Shown here: piece by piece, positions 9,252-19,654 of the stretch
Layout: each line of letters starts with the position of its first letter
Numbering within the stretch: position 1 is the first letter of the stretch
Source: Leuconostoc rapi
GTDB taxonomy: Bacteria > Bacillota > Bacilli > Lactobacillales > Lactobacillaceae
Length of the DNA stretch: 64,000 nucleotides
Direction: 5' to 3'
Assembly: GCF_016908715.1 (NCBI RefSeq)
Contig: NZ_JAFBEK010000001.1
Coordinates: 124,001-188,000 of the forward strand
Translations under genes and position numbers: made by a program
The notes under the pieces: generated by a model
What the model was told of the DNA's origin: nothing
Databases searched by the model: none
Seen by the model: the letters and a program-made list of their open reading frames with translations, nothing else

Positions 9252-10010
9252 TTGACTGTTGTAAGACACAATCAAATATTAAAAATTAAATGGCCGCTAC
9301 AACTTTGGATAAGTTTAGCAGTTTTTGTTGTGATTGCTTTAGGTACTTTATTGCTACTACAACCTTGGCAAACGATTAAAACAGTTGATGTCCAGTCAAC
9401 TTTAATACCATCTGAAAAAATTGAGCAGTATGCTGGTATTTATCCCAACACGCCATCATGGAAAGTGACGGGACAAACACAATTTATTGCGCAAAAGATT
9501 ATTAAACATGATGATAAAATAGACACAGCCAAAGTCACACAAGAAGGTCGTCAAGTGACAATTGACATTGTCGAAAAAGTGACAGCAGGCTATATTCAAA
9601 AAAATAAACAATGGTATGTTATTAACCGAAATGGTGTACAGAATAAAGTTCAGAGCCCTGAGGGAAATGCACCTATATATGCGGGATTCAGCAATCAAGC
9701 AGATGTTAAAATGGTGGTAGCAGAATTTGTAAAGTTAGAACTAACGTTGCGACAAAATATTAGTCAAATTAATTTTTCACCTAACAAGGATAATGCGAAT
9801 CGCTTATTAATTATTATGAATGATGGCAATACAGTTTATGCAACGTTAGGTACATTTGGAAAGAAAATTAGCTACTATCCTGGAATTGCTGCTCAAATGC
9901 CCAGTAAGGGTGTTGTTGATTTACAGTTTGGTGCTTATTCATATGCTTATGGCACATCACATGCAAATGTAACCAAAAAGAAAGCTGATAATAAAGCACA
10001 TCAGAAGTAA
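9252..10010 (+). CDS. divIB: cell division protein DivIB/FtsQ
   Basis: The 252-residue bitopic protein has a short cytoplasmic N-terminus, one membrane helix (about 19-39), then an extracytoplasmic POTRA-type domain (starting about KTVDVQSTLIPSEKI) and a basic tail (THANVTKKKADNK). It joins FtsL and DivIC in the septal complex. The start is a TTG at 9252 with a weak purine-rich site (AGAGAAG) upstream; no ATG lies nearby in frame. Its position between murG and ftsA is standard. Confidence 0.9.
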   Translation: MTVVRHNQILKIKWPLQLWISLAVFVVIALGTLLLLQPWQTIKTVDVQSTLIPSEKIEQYAGIYPNTPSWKVTGQTQFIAQKIIKHDDKIDTAKVTQEGRQVTIDIVEKVTAGYIQKNKQWYVINRNGVQNKVQSPEGNAPIYAGFSNQADVKMVVAEFVKLELTLRQNISQINFSPNKDNANRLLIIMNDGNTVYATLGTFGKKISYYPGIAAQMPSKGVVDLQFGAYSYAYGTSHANVTKKKADNKAHQK

Positions 10011-10098
10011 TAATTGGTAGCGTAATACACCTAATTTATGATATTATTATTGTTAGGTATATTTTATTAAAAAATAATTTTGTAAAGGGGCACGACGC

Positions 10099-11445
10099 AT
10101 GAATAATTCAGGCGTGACGGTCGGTTTAGATATTGGCACGACGTCCATCAAGGTGGTCATTGCGCAAACAACGGGTAATGAATTTAACGTGATTGGTGCA
10201 GGTAATGCACCGTCACATGGTTTGCGCAAGGGTGTCATTATAGACATTGATGCGACTGCTAACGCGATTCGCGAAGCGATTGCGCAAGCACAAGAAAAAG
10301 CAAATTTTCAAATTAATGAAGTTGTTGCAGGTATCTCTGCAAATCAAATTGAAATGATTCATGTTGAAGGCCTCGTTTCTATTGCTAATCAAAATAAACG
10401 AATTACTTATGCGGATGTGCAAAATGTTGCCCACCAAGCATTGTCTCATAGCGTATCAGCTGATCATGATGTGATTGAATTAATTGCTGATGAGTTTAGT
10501 GTTGATGGTTTTGATGGTATTCAAGATCCACACGAAATGATTGGTGTGCGCCTTGAAATGCGCGGTACGGCATATGTGGGTCCAACTAAAATTTTGGACA
10601 ACACTCGAATGGCTATTCAAAAAGCTGGGTTGTCCTTAAGAGAATTTGTACTTGCACCACTGGCTGTCGGTAAAAGTATTTTGAACGATGGGGAACAAGA
10701 TTTTGGTACAGTATTGATTGATCTTGGTGGCGGACAAACGACAACTTCCATTGTTCATGATCGGCAATTAAAATTTAATCATGTTGATTTAGAAGGTGGC
10801 GATAATGTCACCAAAGACATTTCGACAGTACTTGAAACATCTTATATACATGCAGAAAAGATTAAGCGTAGTTTTGGTTATGCTGATCCTAATCAAGCGA
10901 GTGCTGATAAAGAATTTCCGATCGCAGTTGTTGGGGATAATCAACCACATGTTAGCAATGAACGTTATTTATCCGAAATTATTGCAGCACGATTGGAACA
11001 AATATATAGGCGTGCCTTTGATCCGTTAAATACTGTTAATGGCTTAAACATGCCCGGTGGTTTTGTGTTAACGGGTGGTAATGCCGCATTACCAGGGACT
11101 GTAGATTTTGCTAAACAAATTCTAGGCGAAAATGTACGACTGTTTGTGCCAGATCAAATTGGTCTGAGACATCCATCTTACACAAGAGCGATGTCTTATG
11201 CTATGTTTGCTTCACGTGAAAATATGACGCAACAAGTTATCAAACAAGTGATCATGTCACGACGTGAAGATCATACTAATCCGGAAAATGTATCACAAAC
11301 AACAATTCAGGCAAAAGAGTATTCTGAACTGCCTGAATCAAATGCTCAAGCCATTCATTATAATGGCACGTCAGATGACCAACCTCAAAAAAGTTTATTT
11401 GGGCGATTGATTCAAATGATTAAGAACTTATTTAGCGAAGATTAA
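10099..11445 (+). CDS. ftsA: cell division protein FtsA
   Basis: This actin-like ATPase (448 residues) tethers FtsZ to the membrane. Phosphate-binding motifs GLDIGTTSIKVV (about 9-20) and LIDLGGGQTTTS (about 207-218) and an adenosine-motif-like GGFVLTGGNAALPG (about 318-331) are visible. The C-terminus ends in an amphipathic helix (SLFGRLIQMIKNLFSED), the membrane anchor of FtsA. An 88-base gap before it holds an inverted repeat (ACCTAA/TTAGGT) and AT-rich promoter-like sequence, so ftsA-ftsZ may also have their own promoter. Confidence 0.96.
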   Translation: MNNSGVTVGLDIGTTSIKVVIAQTTGNEFNVIGAGNAPSHGLRKGVIIDIDATANAIREAIAQAQEKANFQINEVVAGISANQIEMIHVEGLVSIANQNKRITYADVQNVAHQALSHSVSADHDVIELIADEFSVDGFDGIQDPHEMIGVRLEMRGTAYVGPTKILDNTRMAIQKAGLSLREFVLAPLAVGKSILNDGEQDFGTVLIDLGGGQTTTSIVHDRQLKFNHVDLEGGDNVTKDISTVLETSYIHAEKIKRSFGYADPNQASADKEFPIAVVGDNQPHVSNERYLSEIIAARLEQIYRRAFDPLNTVNGLNMPGGFVLTGGNAALPGTVDFAKQILGENVRLFVPDQIGLRHPSYTRAMSYAMFASRENMTQQVIKQVIMSRREDHTNPENVSQTTIQAKEYSELPESNAQAIHYNGTSDDQPQKSLFGRLIQMIKNLFSED

Positions 11446-11466
11446 TATAATTTAAGGAGATAACTC

Positions 11467-12771
11467 ATGGATTTTTCAATTGATGACGCCCAAGAGACTG
11501 GCGCAATCATTAAAGTTATTGGTGTTGGTGGCGGTGGTTCAAACGCTGTTAATCATATGATAGAAGAAGGTGTTAGTGGCGTTGAATTTATTGTTGCCAA
11601 TACCGATGTTCAAGCATTGGATAAGTCAAATGCTGACATTAAAATTCAAATTGGACCAAAACTCACAGGTGGATTAGGCGCAGGGTCTAATCCAGAACGT
11701 GGTACAAAAGCTGCTGAAGAATCATCTGAAGCTATTGCAACAGCAATTTCAGGTGCTGATATGGTTGTTATTACTGCCGGAATGGGTGGTGGTACAGGAA
11801 ATGGTGCAGCACCCGTTGTGGCACGTATTGCCAAAGAGCAAGGGGCATTGACTGTAGCTGTTGTAACACGACCATTTAAATGGGAAGGCCCAAAGCGTGG
11901 TCGATTTGCTGCTGAAGGCTTGCAAGCTTTGTCAGAATCTGTTGATTCTCTCATCGTGATTACCAACGAACGTTTAAAGGATCGTATTGATCTACGAACA
12001 CCTTTGTCAGAAGCATTCAAAGTTGTGGACGAAGTTGTGGCACAGGGTGTTCGTGGTATTTCAGAATTGATTACCAACCCAGGCTTTATTAACCTTGATT
12101 TTGCTGATGTCAAGACAGTGATGCAAGATGCTGGCCCTGCATTAATGGGTGTTGGCCAAGCAAATGGCGAAACACGTGCTGCTGATGCAACGAAACAAGC
12201 AATTTCATCACCATTACTTGAAGTAGATATGTCTGGTGCTGAGGATGTTTTGTTAAATATTACAGGTGGACTAGATATGTCTTTGTTCGAAGCGCAAACT
12301 GCATCAGAAGTGATTGCACAAGAAGCTGGACGAGAAGTTAACGTTATTTTTGGTACATCCATTGATGAAAACTTAGGTGATTCGATTCGTGTCACAGTGA
12401 TTGCAACGGGTTTGCAAAATGCGACAGTTGATCCAGCATCAACGAAGAGCGCAGCACCTAAAGCCAATGCAGCTAAAGTTTTTGGCACATCAAGCAGAGA
12501 TGCAACACAGCCTGCACAGAATACATCAATTTTTGAAAAGCCAGACTCAGAACCTGTTAAATCAACAGTTAACCCAACACAGAATGACCCATTTGCTGAT
12601 TGGAATATTAGTGGTGAATCGAAAGATGCATTTGCTGAAGATGGCCGCTTTGAAGGTGTCAAAAAACAATCTTTTGATGTATTTAATACACCAACATCAA
12701 ACACGACATCTGTTGATTTCTCAAACACTGACGATGATAACGAGCAACCACCATTTTTTAAGAAACGTTAA
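11467..12771 (+). CDS. ftsZ: cell division GTPase FtsZ
   Basis: This tubulin-like GTPase (434 residues) forms the Z ring. The nucleotide-binding loop [12 protein letters not shown] (about 20-31), the signature [13 protein letters not shown] (about 107-119), and the T7 loop [11 protein letters not shown] (about 207-217) are intact. After a long low-complexity Ser/Thr/Asn linker, the protein ends in a conserved C-terminal peptide (PPFFKKR) that would bind FtsA and SepF. It starts 21 bases after ftsA with AAGGAG. Confidence 0.98.
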   Translation: MDFSIDDAQETGAIIKVIGVGGGGSNAVNHMIEEGVSGVEFIVANTDVQALDKSNADIKIQIGPKLTGGLGAGSNPERGTKAAEESSEAIATAISGADMVVITAGMGGGTGNGAAPVVARIAKEQGALTVAVVTRPFKWEGPKRGRFAAEGLQALSESVDSLIVITNERLKDRIDLRTPLSEAFKVVDEVVAQGVRGISELITNPGFINLDFADVKTVMQDAGPALMGVGQANGETRAADATKQAISSPLLEVDMSGAEDVLLNITGGLDMSLFEAQTASEVIAQEAGREVNVIFGTSIDENLGDSIRVTVIATGLQNATVDPASTKSAAPKANAAKVFGTSSRDATQPAQNTSIFEKPDSEPVKSTVNPTQNDPFADWNISGESKDAFAEDGRFEGVKKQSFDVFNTPTSNTTSVDFSNTDDDNEQPPFFKKR

Positions 12772-12879
12772 AATACCGGTATAGGTTGAGGGCACCTTGA
12801 TTGTGTGATAAATCGATGAATTATGGTTAATTCATTGTTTGTACATAGCAATCACCAACCTGCGTGTTAAGGAGAAACT

Positions 12880-13338
12880 ATGGCATTAGGTGATACAATT
12901 AAACGCCTTTTCAGTAATGATGAAGACGATCTATATGAAGATGACTATGACAATAATAGTTATCAAGAACAACAACAATTTCAACAACCAATTCAACAAA
13001 ATTCACAACAAGCAACTTACTTTGGCCGTCAAGCATCTCAATCAACAATGACTGATCCAAGTAATGCGAATAGTAAAATTGCTTTATTTGAGCCTAAAGT
13101 TTATTCTGATTCCCGAGCGATTGCTTCTCAAATTTTAGGTGGTGAGGCTGTTATTGTTAACTTTACACAAATCGATGAAGCACAAGCTAAGCGCATTCTA
13201 GACTTCTTAGGTGGTGCAATTTACGCTGTAAATGGCGAAATCGAACGTATTGGTCAATCAATATTTTTGGTCACACCAGCAACATTTGAAATTTCTGGGA
13301 CGCTAACTGATAATTTAGAACCCAATACACGGTATTAA
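12880..13338 (+). CDS. sepF: cell division protein SepF
   Basis: The 152-residue protein has an amphipathic N-terminal membrane-binding helix (MALGDTIKRLFS), a glutamine-rich linker (about 25-60) and a C-terminal SepF domain (about 65-152; DSRAIASQILGGEAVIVNF). SepF bundles FtsZ filaments and helps anchor them. It follows ftsZ after 108 bases; the ylmD and ylmE genes that often lie here in other Firmicutes are absent. AAGGAG precedes the start. Confidence 0.93.
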   Translation: MALGDTIKRLFSNDEDDLYEDDYDNNSYQEQQQFQQPIQQNSQQATYFGRQASQSTMTDPSNANSKIALFEPKVYSDSRAIASQILGGEAVIVNFTQIDEAQAKRILDFLGGAIYAVNGEIERIGQSIFLVTPATFEISGTLTDNLEPNTRY

Positions 13339-13341
13339 TAT

Positions 13342-13605
13342 ATGATTGAAATTTTAAATTGGATTATCCGTATCGCACACTATTATGAATACGCTATTGT
13401 TATTTATGTTTTGATGTCTTGGTTGCCTGGTGCACAGCAATCAACATTAGGACGTTGGCTTCAGCGTATTGTTTCACCTTATTTGAATCTATTTAGAATC
13501 ATACCACCTATTGGGGGTATGATTGATATTTCTCCGATTGTGGCAATATTAGCATTGAATTTTGCAATTAGTGGTCTGACACATTTAGTGTTACTATTTG
13601 TGTAG
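13342..13605 (+). CDS. YggT family membrane protein
   Basis: This is a small (87 residue) protein with two hydrophobic segments (about 12-28 and 64-86) and the family motif P-Y-L-N-L-FR-I-IPP around residues 46-57. YggT proteins sit after sepF in many Firmicutes and are thought to assist division or membrane homeostasis; no activity is known. It begins 3 bases after sepF without a strong ribosome binding site of its own, which suggests translational coupling. Confidence 0.85.
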   Translation: MIEILNWIIRIAHYYEYAIVIYVLMSWLPGAQQSTLGRWLQRIVSPYLNLFRIIPPIGGMIDISPIVAILALNFAISGLTHLVLLFV

Positions 13606-13606
13606 T

Positions 13607-14401
13607 ATGGCAGAAAATAAAATTGCAGTAGTGCAACATTTTCGACCAGAAGAAGAAAAGTTTATACAACAAGTAAGCGATTGGATTCGTCAGAGTGAGG
13701 ATGAGTATCGTGGCATATTGACACGATTTTTAAACCCACGTGAGCAATACATTTTGCAAACATGCGTTAATCGGGCAAAAGATTTAGTTGTTCAATTTAA
13801 TGGTGTCGTGCCTAATGCTGAAAGCCAACGTGCTTTTATCGCACCTCGTTTTTACGAGATTAACTTATCAGATTTTGAGTTAGCGGTATTAGAAATTAAG
13901 TATCCAGTCAAATTTACCGAGTTACATCACGCAACAATACTCGGTTCATTTATGAGCGCGGGTATAGAACGTGCTGTTATTGGTGATATTTTATCTCATC
14001 AAGAGCAATGGCAAATTGTTGTTGATGCTAAAATGGTGGCGTATATCCAGCAAACGGTTGAAAAAATTGGCCGCGTAAAAGTCATGTTACTGGAACAAAA
14101 CTTAGATCATGCCTTTGTGACAGCACGTGATGATTGGGACGAAGTATTTTTACTACTTTCATCGTTACGCATTGATACTACTATTTCAGCTGCTTTTGAT
14201 ATACCACGACGTGTGGCAAAGTCATTAGTTGAACAAGAGCAAGTTCGTATTAATTGGACAACGATGCTTAAGCCAGATCATGTCATTGCTGTCGGTGATA
14301 TGGTGTCTGTGCGTCACTATGGTCGTTTACAACTGGCGATGATTGATGGCTTGAGTAAAAAAGATAAGATTAAAACAGTTGTAAATATTATTCGTCGTTA
14401 G
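13607..14401 (+). CDS. ylmH: YlmH family RNA-binding protein with S4 domain
   Basis: The 264-residue protein ends in an S4 RNA-binding domain (about 185-245, FDIPRRVAKSLVEQEQVRINW). The N-terminal part matches the YlmH family found between yggT and divIVA. YlmH has been linked to ribosome rescue or quality control in B. subtilis. I prefer the ATG at 13607, one base after the yggT stop; a TTG at 13598 is also open, and neither has a clear ribosome binding site. Confidence 0.88.
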   Translation: MAENKIAVVQHFRPEEEKFIQQVSDWIRQSEDEYRGILTRFLNPREQYILQTCVNRAKDLVVQFNGVVPNAESQRAFIAPRFYEINLSDFELAVLEIKYPVKFTELHHATILGSFMSAGIERAVIGDILSHQEQWQIVVDAKMVAYIQQTVEKIGRVKVMLLEQNLDHAFVTARDDWDEVFLLLSSLRIDTTISAAFDIPRRVAKSLVEQEQVRINWTTMLKPDHVIAVGDMVSVRHYGRLQLAMIDGLSKKDKIKTVVNIIRR

Positions 14402-14435
14402 CTTAACACGAAATATTTCAAAATTAAAAGGAGAT

Positions 14436-15131
14436 ATGATGTTATTAACACCTGATGAAATTTTGAACCACGAATTTACTAAAAAAGGTTCGCGTGCCTA
14501 TATTGCGTCGGAAGTCGATGCATTTCTCGATACTGTCAATAGTGATTATGAGACATTGATTGCTGAACGCGATAAATTACACAATGACAATAGTAGTTTA
14601 CAAGCTAGGGTAGACGAACTAGAGGCTAAGCGTGAACAAGTTAATCAATCTATCTTTGTTGCTCAAGAAGCGGCTGATCGTTTAAAACAAGAGGCTGATG
14701 TTGAAGTGAAAAAACAGCTGACGCACGCTCAAGAATCTGCCACTAAAATCATTAGTGACGCACGTACCAAGGCTGAGTCTGAGGCATCGAATTTAGCACA
14801 AGAAAATGCTGATTTGATTGATGAGCAGAATCAGCTACGAACAGAAGTTGAAAATTTCAAAAATTCTTTCTTGAAATTATTAACACTTCAGCGTAAACTA
14901 ATAGAAAATGATGAATTAGCTGAAGCGGTTCATCATTTACCGCTTGGCGAAGCTACTGCCAAACGTGTTGATCATGTCGCAACAAATGATGACGTGTTGC
15001 CTGATGTTGAAGACCAACAGCAGGTAGTTTCAGAAACGACAGATGATACGACAACTGAAGCAAAGCCGGCCTCAGGTCCAGTTGTGGTGTTTCCAGAATC
15101 AGAAGAAAATAGCAACGATAATAATAAATAG
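14436..15131 (+). CDS. divIVA: cell division initiation protein DivIVA
   Basis: This is a 231-residue coiled-coil protein. The N-terminal membrane-curvature-binding domain LTPDEILNHEFTKKGSRAY (about 3-21) and VDAFLDTVNSDYE are typical, followed by long heptad-rich segments (about 35-150) and an acidic, unstructured tail. DivIVA marks poles and septa and recruits partners. AAGGAG lies 7 bases ahead. It closes the dcw cluster and is followed by the ileS leader. Confidence 0.94.
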   Translation: MMLLTPDEILNHEFTKKGSRAYIASEVDAFLDTVNSDYETLIAERDKLHNDNSSLQARVDELEAKREQVNQSIFVAQEAADRLKQEADVEVKKQLTHAQESATKIISDARTKAESEASNLAQENADLIDEQNQLRTEVENFKNSFLKLLTLQRKLIENDELAEAVHHLPLGEATAKRVDHVATNDDVLPDVEDQQQVVSETTDDTTTEAKPASGPVVVFPESEENSNDNNK

Positions 15132-15138
15132 TAAAAAG

Positions 15139-15372
15139 CGTAACACAAAAAGATTGGCATACATACGCGCAGCGAGTCATGGTGGTTTGAGATGATCGTC
15201 ACTGTAGCCATTCAAATCAGTTACAAGTTTTGTTGAACTGAATTTTTTAGTAAGTTCAAACGGTGCAGTCCGTTAACACTGGTTTGAGGGTTATTTAATA
15301 TAACTAAACTTGGGTGGTACCACGCGAAAGTGTCCCTATGTCATTTTGACATAGGGACACTTTTTTATTTTA
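15139..15372 (+). promoter_or_regulatory. T-box leader (isoleucine) of ileS
   Basis: The 292-base gap before ileS contains the hallmark T-box sequence ACTTGGGTGGTACCACG (about 15308-15324). A perfect 16-bp terminator follows (15328-15343 with 15347-15362, then TTTTTT). The likely specifier codon is ATC (15195-15197, Ile) within the stem I region. Uncharged tRNA-Ile would stabilise the antiterminator and allow ileS expression. The T-box class is certain; the specifier position is inferred by eye. Confidence 0.9.
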
Positions 15373-15423
15373 ACACGACACAGTTTACTACTGAGAATAA
15401 AGATAAACGACGGGAGAAATTAA

Positions 15424-18219
15424 ATGAAGTATAAAGACACACTTAATCTAGGAAAAACTGATTTTCCAATGCGCGGTTCGTTACCAAAAACAGAGCCTGT
15501 TCGTCAACAAAAATGGTATGATACTAATTTGTATCAGCAAAGATTGACACAAAATGAAAATAAACCTCATTTCAATTTGCATGATGGACCACCATACGCC
15601 AATGGTAACATTCATTTAGGTCATGCTTTAAATAAAATTTCAAAAGATATTATTGTTCGTTATAAGAATATGGCTGGATTTTACGCACCCTATGTTCCGG
15701 GGTGGGATACACATGGTTTGCCAATTGAACAACAGTTGACAAAAGCTGGTTATGATCGTAAATCGATGAGAAAGGCAGATTGGCGTAATTTAGCAAAAGA
15801 TTTTGCTTTGGAACAGGTTGATAAGCAAAGAAATGATTTCAAGCGCTTGGGCATCATGGCTGATTGGCAAAATCCATATATTACCTTGCTACCTGAATTT
15901 GAAGCTGCACAAGTGCGTGTCTTTGGTGAGATGGCTGGTAAAGGCTATATATTCAAAGGATCAAAACCTGTTTACTGGTCATGGTCATCAGAGTCTGCGC
16001 TTGCAGAAGCGGAAATAGAATATCATGACATTGATTCTGTTTCATTGTACTATGCCAATCAGGTCAAGGATGGCAAAGGTGTTCTCGATAACGATACGTA
16101 TTTTGTTGTTTGGACAACAACGCCATTCACAGTAACAGCATCACGTGGTATTACGCTTGGTCCGGATATGACATATGCCGTTATTCAACCTGAGGGTGAA
16201 ACACGAAATTTTGTGATTGCAACTGGTCGTTTGGAAGCAATTGCCCCGCTATTTGGTTGGGAAAATTATAAAATTCTTGCAACTTATCAAGGACAAGAAC
16301 TAGATCGCATAACAGCGTACCATCCTTGGGATTCTGAAACTGAAGAATTAGTCATGAATGCGGATCATGTGACATTAGATTCCGGTACGGGGTTAGTGCA
16401 TACAGCCCCAGGTTTTGGTGAAGATGATTTTAATGTTGGTATGAAGTATGGTCTTGAGGCGTTTGTGACAGTGGACGAAAAGGGTTACATGACAAAAAAC
16501 GCCGGCCCTGATTTTGAAGGCAAGTTTTATGATGATGTTGTTGGTGTTGTCATTAATAAGTTAAAAGATGCACAGCTGTTTTTAGCAAAAGAAAAAATTA
16601 CACATTCTTATCCTTTTGATTGGCGTACAAAGAAACCAATTATCTGGCGTGCAGTGCCACAGTGGTTTGCATCTGTAGAAAAGTTCCGTCAAAATATATT
16701 AAACGAACTTGATCATGTGACTTTTTATCCTGAATGGGGCAAGAAGCGACTTTACAATATGATACGTGACCGTGGTGATTGGGTTATCTCACGTCAACGT
16801 GTGTGGGGTGTGCCGCTACCAATATTCTATGCGGAAGATCAAACACCGATTGTGGATCAAGAAATTATTAATCATGTGGCTGATTTATTTGAAGCGCATG
16901 GCTCAAATTACTGGTTTGAGCATGAGGCTAAAGACTTACTGCCTGATGGTTACACAAATGAGCATTCACCAAATGGTCAATTTACCAAAGAAGAAGACAT
17001 CATGGATGTTTGGTTCGACTCAGGGTCGTCTTGGGCCGGTGTTATGAATACACGTGACCATTTAGATTATCCTGCCGACCTGTATTTGGAAGGCTCGGAT
17101 CAGTATCGTGGGTGGTTTAACTCGTCCCTAATCACATCAGTCGCTGCTACTGGGCATGCACCTTACAAGAATGTATTATCACAAGGATTTACGTTAGATG
17201 GTAAAGGCAATAAGATGTCCAAATCACTTGGTAATACGATTTCACCACTTGATGTGGCTGATAAAATGGGTATTGAAATTTTGCGTTTGTGGACAATTTC
17301 TGTTGACACATCACAAGATATGCCAGTCTCAAATGAAATACTAAAACAAGTATCTGAAAGTTATCGTAAATTAAGAAACACATTACGTTTCCTAATGGCC
17401 AATACAACAGATTATAATGTCATAACTGATGCTGTGCCATTTGCTGATCGTGCTGGACATGATCAATATTTTTCTGTGTTACTAAATAACTTTATTAAAG
17501 ATATTCGTCAGTCTTATGACAACTATCAATTTAACGATATTTTCAAACGTGTGATTAATTTCGTTAACGTTGATTTATCAGCCTTTTATTTGGATATTGC
17601 CAAAGACGTGGTATATGTTGAAGCACCGACTGGACATGCACGACGTTCTATGCAAACAGTATTTTATGAAACACTGTTAGCATTAACAAAGCTCTTGTTG
17701 CCAATTTTGCCACATACAGCTGAAGAAGTTTGGGAATACTTGCCAAATGAAACGTTAGACTTTGCTTACTTATCAGAAATGCCAGAAGTACAAGATCTTG
17801 GAAACGTAACGCATTTGTTAGAGAATTGGTCAACATTCATGTCTCTACGTGATGCTGTGAATAAGGCGCTTGAAGAGGCACGTGGCGTTGAATTAATCGG
17901 TAAAAATGCCGAAGCAGCTTTGACGCTCTATGTTACTTCTGAACAAAAAGCATTATTACAGAATTTAAATGCAGATGTCAGGTTATTGCTTATGGTTTCT
18001 CAACTTTACATTGTTGATGCGAACACAGCCACAGCCGACGTTAAGTCATATGACGGTGTATTGATTGATGTTAAACATGCTGTTGGTGGAGTCTCACCAC
18101 GTGATCGCATGTTCCACGAGGATTTGGGTGCTGATGAAGCATTCCCAGAACTATCGCAACATGAAGCCGACATTGTACGCGAGTTTTATCCTGAAGCCCT
18201 AACAGAAGGGTTCGAATAA
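15424..18219 (+). CDS. ileS: isoleucyl-tRNA synthetase
   Basis: This is a class Ia synthetase of 931 residues. The ATP-binding motifs GNIHLGHAL (HIGH type, about 62-70) and NKMSKSLGN (KMSKS type, about 596-604) are present, as are the CP1 editing region (WTTTPFT, about 237) and the anticodon-binding C-terminal half. The C-terminal end aligns with the usual zinc ribbon, but all four expected cysteines are replaced ([14 protein letters not shown] and LSQHEAD), and the whole protein has no cysteine. It is controlled by the T-box upstream and ends at a strong terminator. Confidence 0.98.
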   Translation: MKYKDTLNLGKTDFPMRGSLPKTEPVRQQKWYDTNLYQQRLTQNENKPHFNLHDGPPYANGNIHLGHALNKISKDIIVRYKNMAGFYAPYVPGWDTHGLPIEQQLTKAGYDRKSMRKADWRNLAKDFALEQVDKQRNDFKRLGIMADWQNPYITLLPEFEAAQVRVFGEMAGKGYIFKGSKPVYWSWSSESALAEAEIEYHDIDSVSLYYANQVKDGKGVLDNDTYFVVWTTTPFTVTASRGITLGPDMTYAVIQPEGETRNFVIATGRLEAIAPLFGWENYKILATYQGQELDRITAYHPWDSETEELVMNADHVTLDSGTGLVHTAPGFGEDDFNVGMKYGLEAFVTVDEKGYMTKNAGPDFEGKFYDDVVGVVINKLKDAQLFLAKEKITHSYPFDWRTKKPIIWRAVPQWFASVEKFRQNILNELDHVTFYPEWGKKRLYNMIRDRGDWVISRQRVWGVPLPIFYAEDQTPIVDQEIINHVADLFEAHGSNYWFEHEAKDLLPDGYTNEHSPNGQFTKEEDIMDVWFDSGSSWAGVMNTRDHLDYPADLYLEGSDQYRGWFNSSLITSVAATGHAPYKNVLSQGFTLDGKGNKMSKSLGNTISPLDVADKMGIEILRLWTISVDTSQDMPVSNEILKQVSESYRKLRNTLRFLMANTTDYNVITDAVPFADRAGHDQYFSVLLNNFIKDIRQSYDNYQFNDIFKRVINFVNVDLSAFYLDIAKDVVYVEAPTGHARRSMQTVFYETLLALTKLLLPILPHTAEEVWEYLPNETLDFAYLSEMPEVQDLGNVTHLLENWSTFMSLRDAVNKALEEARGVELIGKNAEAALTLYVTSEQKALLQNLNADVRLLLMVSQLYIVDANTATADVKSYDGVLIDVKHAVGGVSPRDRMFHEDLGADEAFPELSQHEADIVREFYPEALTEGFE

Positions 18220-18241
18220 AAGTACGACGTGTTTGTTAAAT

Positions 18242-18282
18242 AAAAAATGTTATTGCACAGTTACCATGCAATAACATTTTTT
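18242..18282 (+). terminator. ileS terminator
   Basis: A perfect 16-bp stem (18242-18257 with 18267-18282, 9-base loop) runs into a T-rich tract. Confidence 0.9.
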
Positions 18283-18305
18283 ATTTTGCGTTTGTTTATT
18301 TAGAA

Positions 18306-18345
18306 AGAAAACGGTTACATGGCCAAAGAGAATTAGCGGTATAAT
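18306..18345 (+). promoter_or_regulatory. promoter with cre-like CcpA site
   Basis: AGAAAACGGTTACA (18306-18319) matches the cre consensus TGWAARCGYTWNCW at all but two positions. A TATAAT -10 box lies at 18340-18345, so the cre would overlap the -35 region and suggests catabolite repression of the following PTS IIB gene. It is a pattern match only. Confidence 0.55.
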
Positions 18346-18387
18346 AGAGGTAGGTAAGTATGCAAGACATTATAAGGAGAAAACATT

Positions 18388-18711
18388 ATGGCAACAAAAC
18401 GCATTATGTTAGTGTGTGCTGCTGGTATGTCAACATCACTTTTAGTGGCTAGTATGAAAAAATCAGCAGTTAATCAAGGAAAAGACTATGATATTTTTGC
18501 GATAGCTATTTCTGATCTCGCGGTAAAATTAAAGGATATGCAACCCGATATTGTGTTGTTAGGACCACAAGTTTCATATTTAAAAGATGAAATCAAGAAT
18601 CAAACTGATATTTACGGTATACCTATGGCTGTGATGGATATGATGGACTATGGTACGATGAAAGGCGCAAATATATTGAAAACGGCGGAAGCATTACTAA
18701 AACACAGCTGA
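18388..18711 (+). CDS. PTS IIB component, lactose/cellobiose family
   Basis: This 107-residue single-domain protein has the IIB phosphocysteine loop MLVCAAGMSTSLL near the N-terminus (Cys10), as in cellobiose/chitobiose-type IIB proteins. It would accept phosphate from a IIA and pass it to sugar bound by a IIC, but neither partner gene is adjacent. A ribosome binding site (AAGGAG) and a cre-like promoter precede it. The substrate cannot be told. Confidence 0.88.
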   Translation: MATKRIMLVCAAGMSTSLLVASMKKSAVNQGKDYDIFAIAISDLAVKLKDMQPDIVLLGPQVSYLKDEIKNQTDIYGIPMAVMDMMDYGTMKGANILKTAEALLKHS

Positions 18712-18856
18712 CCGTTGTTATCCATAAAATGACGCATCGAAGCTAGTAATCGCAATTGCCGTTTTTTGATTGTGTTTAACCTGCTTATTAAGATACAATA
18801 TAATTATCCCATAAGAGAGTCGGTTCTCATTATTGCGAGTGACCGGTATAAAGGCT

Positions 18857-19471
18857 ATGACAAATCGAAAAACAAAGTATTATATGATTACCACTTTATT
18901 TGTTGCCATTGTGTTAATACAAATGATTATACCGTGGCTTGGCGTTATGCCCCTTGGTGCGTTTGTTATTGGTGCTAGTGCAACGATTATCCAATTTACA
19001 GTGGCATTATCTGGCATTTTGCTTGGTCCAAAGTATGGCGCCATTGTTGGTTTCTTTTGGGGAACCATGTCATTCATTAATGCGCTGACACATCCGGGGA
19101 CTATTGGCTCGTTAATGTTTCAAAATCCAGTTACTGCCTTGTTGCCACGTATTTTAGTTGGTTTATTAATCGGTATCCTATTTAACATGTTTTTGCGTAA
19201 TCGATCAGCGACAGTTCAGACAGTGGGGTTGGGTATTTTGGGTGTGTTAGCTGCCTTAATTAATACGGTTGGTGTGGTTATCCTAACAGTTATTGGATTT
19301 ACGGTAATGCATACCAATTTTACAGGAATTCCTGATCACCATCTTTTGAATTGGTTAGTCGGTATTGTCTCGTTCAATGCCATTTTTGAAATGATTGTTG
19401 GATTTATATTGGTTACCGTTATAGGCAATATTTTACTGCCAGTTGCACAACGCTCAGGTATTAATGGTTGA
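18857..19471 (+). CDS. ECF transporter S component (paralogue 1)
   Basis: The 204-residue protein has about six membrane helices and the ECF_trnsprt-type core (PLGAFVIGASATIIQFTV, then LGPKYGAIVGFFWG). S components bind a vitamin or other micronutrient and dock onto a shared EcfAA'T module encoded elsewhere. I start at ATG 18857 because it aligns without gaps to the second copy at 19655 over the full length; an upstream TTG at 18833 adds eight residues. The ligand is unknown; pantothenate-type S components look broadly similar. Confidence 0.8.
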   Translation: MTNRKTKYYMITTLFVAIVLIQMIIPWLGVMPLGAFVIGASATIIQFTVALSGILLGPKYGAIVGFFWGTMSFINALTHPGTIGSLMFQNPVTALLPRILVGLLIGILFNMFLRNRSATVQTVGLGILGVLAALINTVGVVILTVIGFTVMHTNFTGIPDHHLLNWLVGIVSFNAIFEMIVGFILVTVIGNILLPVAQRSGING

Positions 19472-19491
19472 TAAGAAAAAAAGTCATATGA

Positions 19492-19564
<73 letters not shown>

Positions 19565-19654
19565 GAACTATTTTATTATACCGTAAATTAAATTAAAAAC
19601 AAACTATAACGCGACTGGTTAATGTAGTCGCTATTCTGGATAAGGAAATCTACG

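Noticed and set aside
11646-12728. 360-codon open frame antisense to ftsZ
   Set aside because: It mirrors ftsZ codon structure, has no ribosome binding site or family features, and ftsZ is certain.
12401-12784. 127-codon frame overlapping the ftsZ tail
   Set aside because: It lies in the low-complexity linker of ftsZ in another frame; Gln/His-rich composition is a frame artefact.
18712-18856. Possible folate or preQ1 riboswitch before the S component
   Set aside because: A hairpin is visible but none of the conserved core sequences of these classes could be matched.
19584-19654. Possible riboswitch before the second S component
   Set aside because: Only a simple GCGACT/AGTCGC hairpin is clear; no known class fits.
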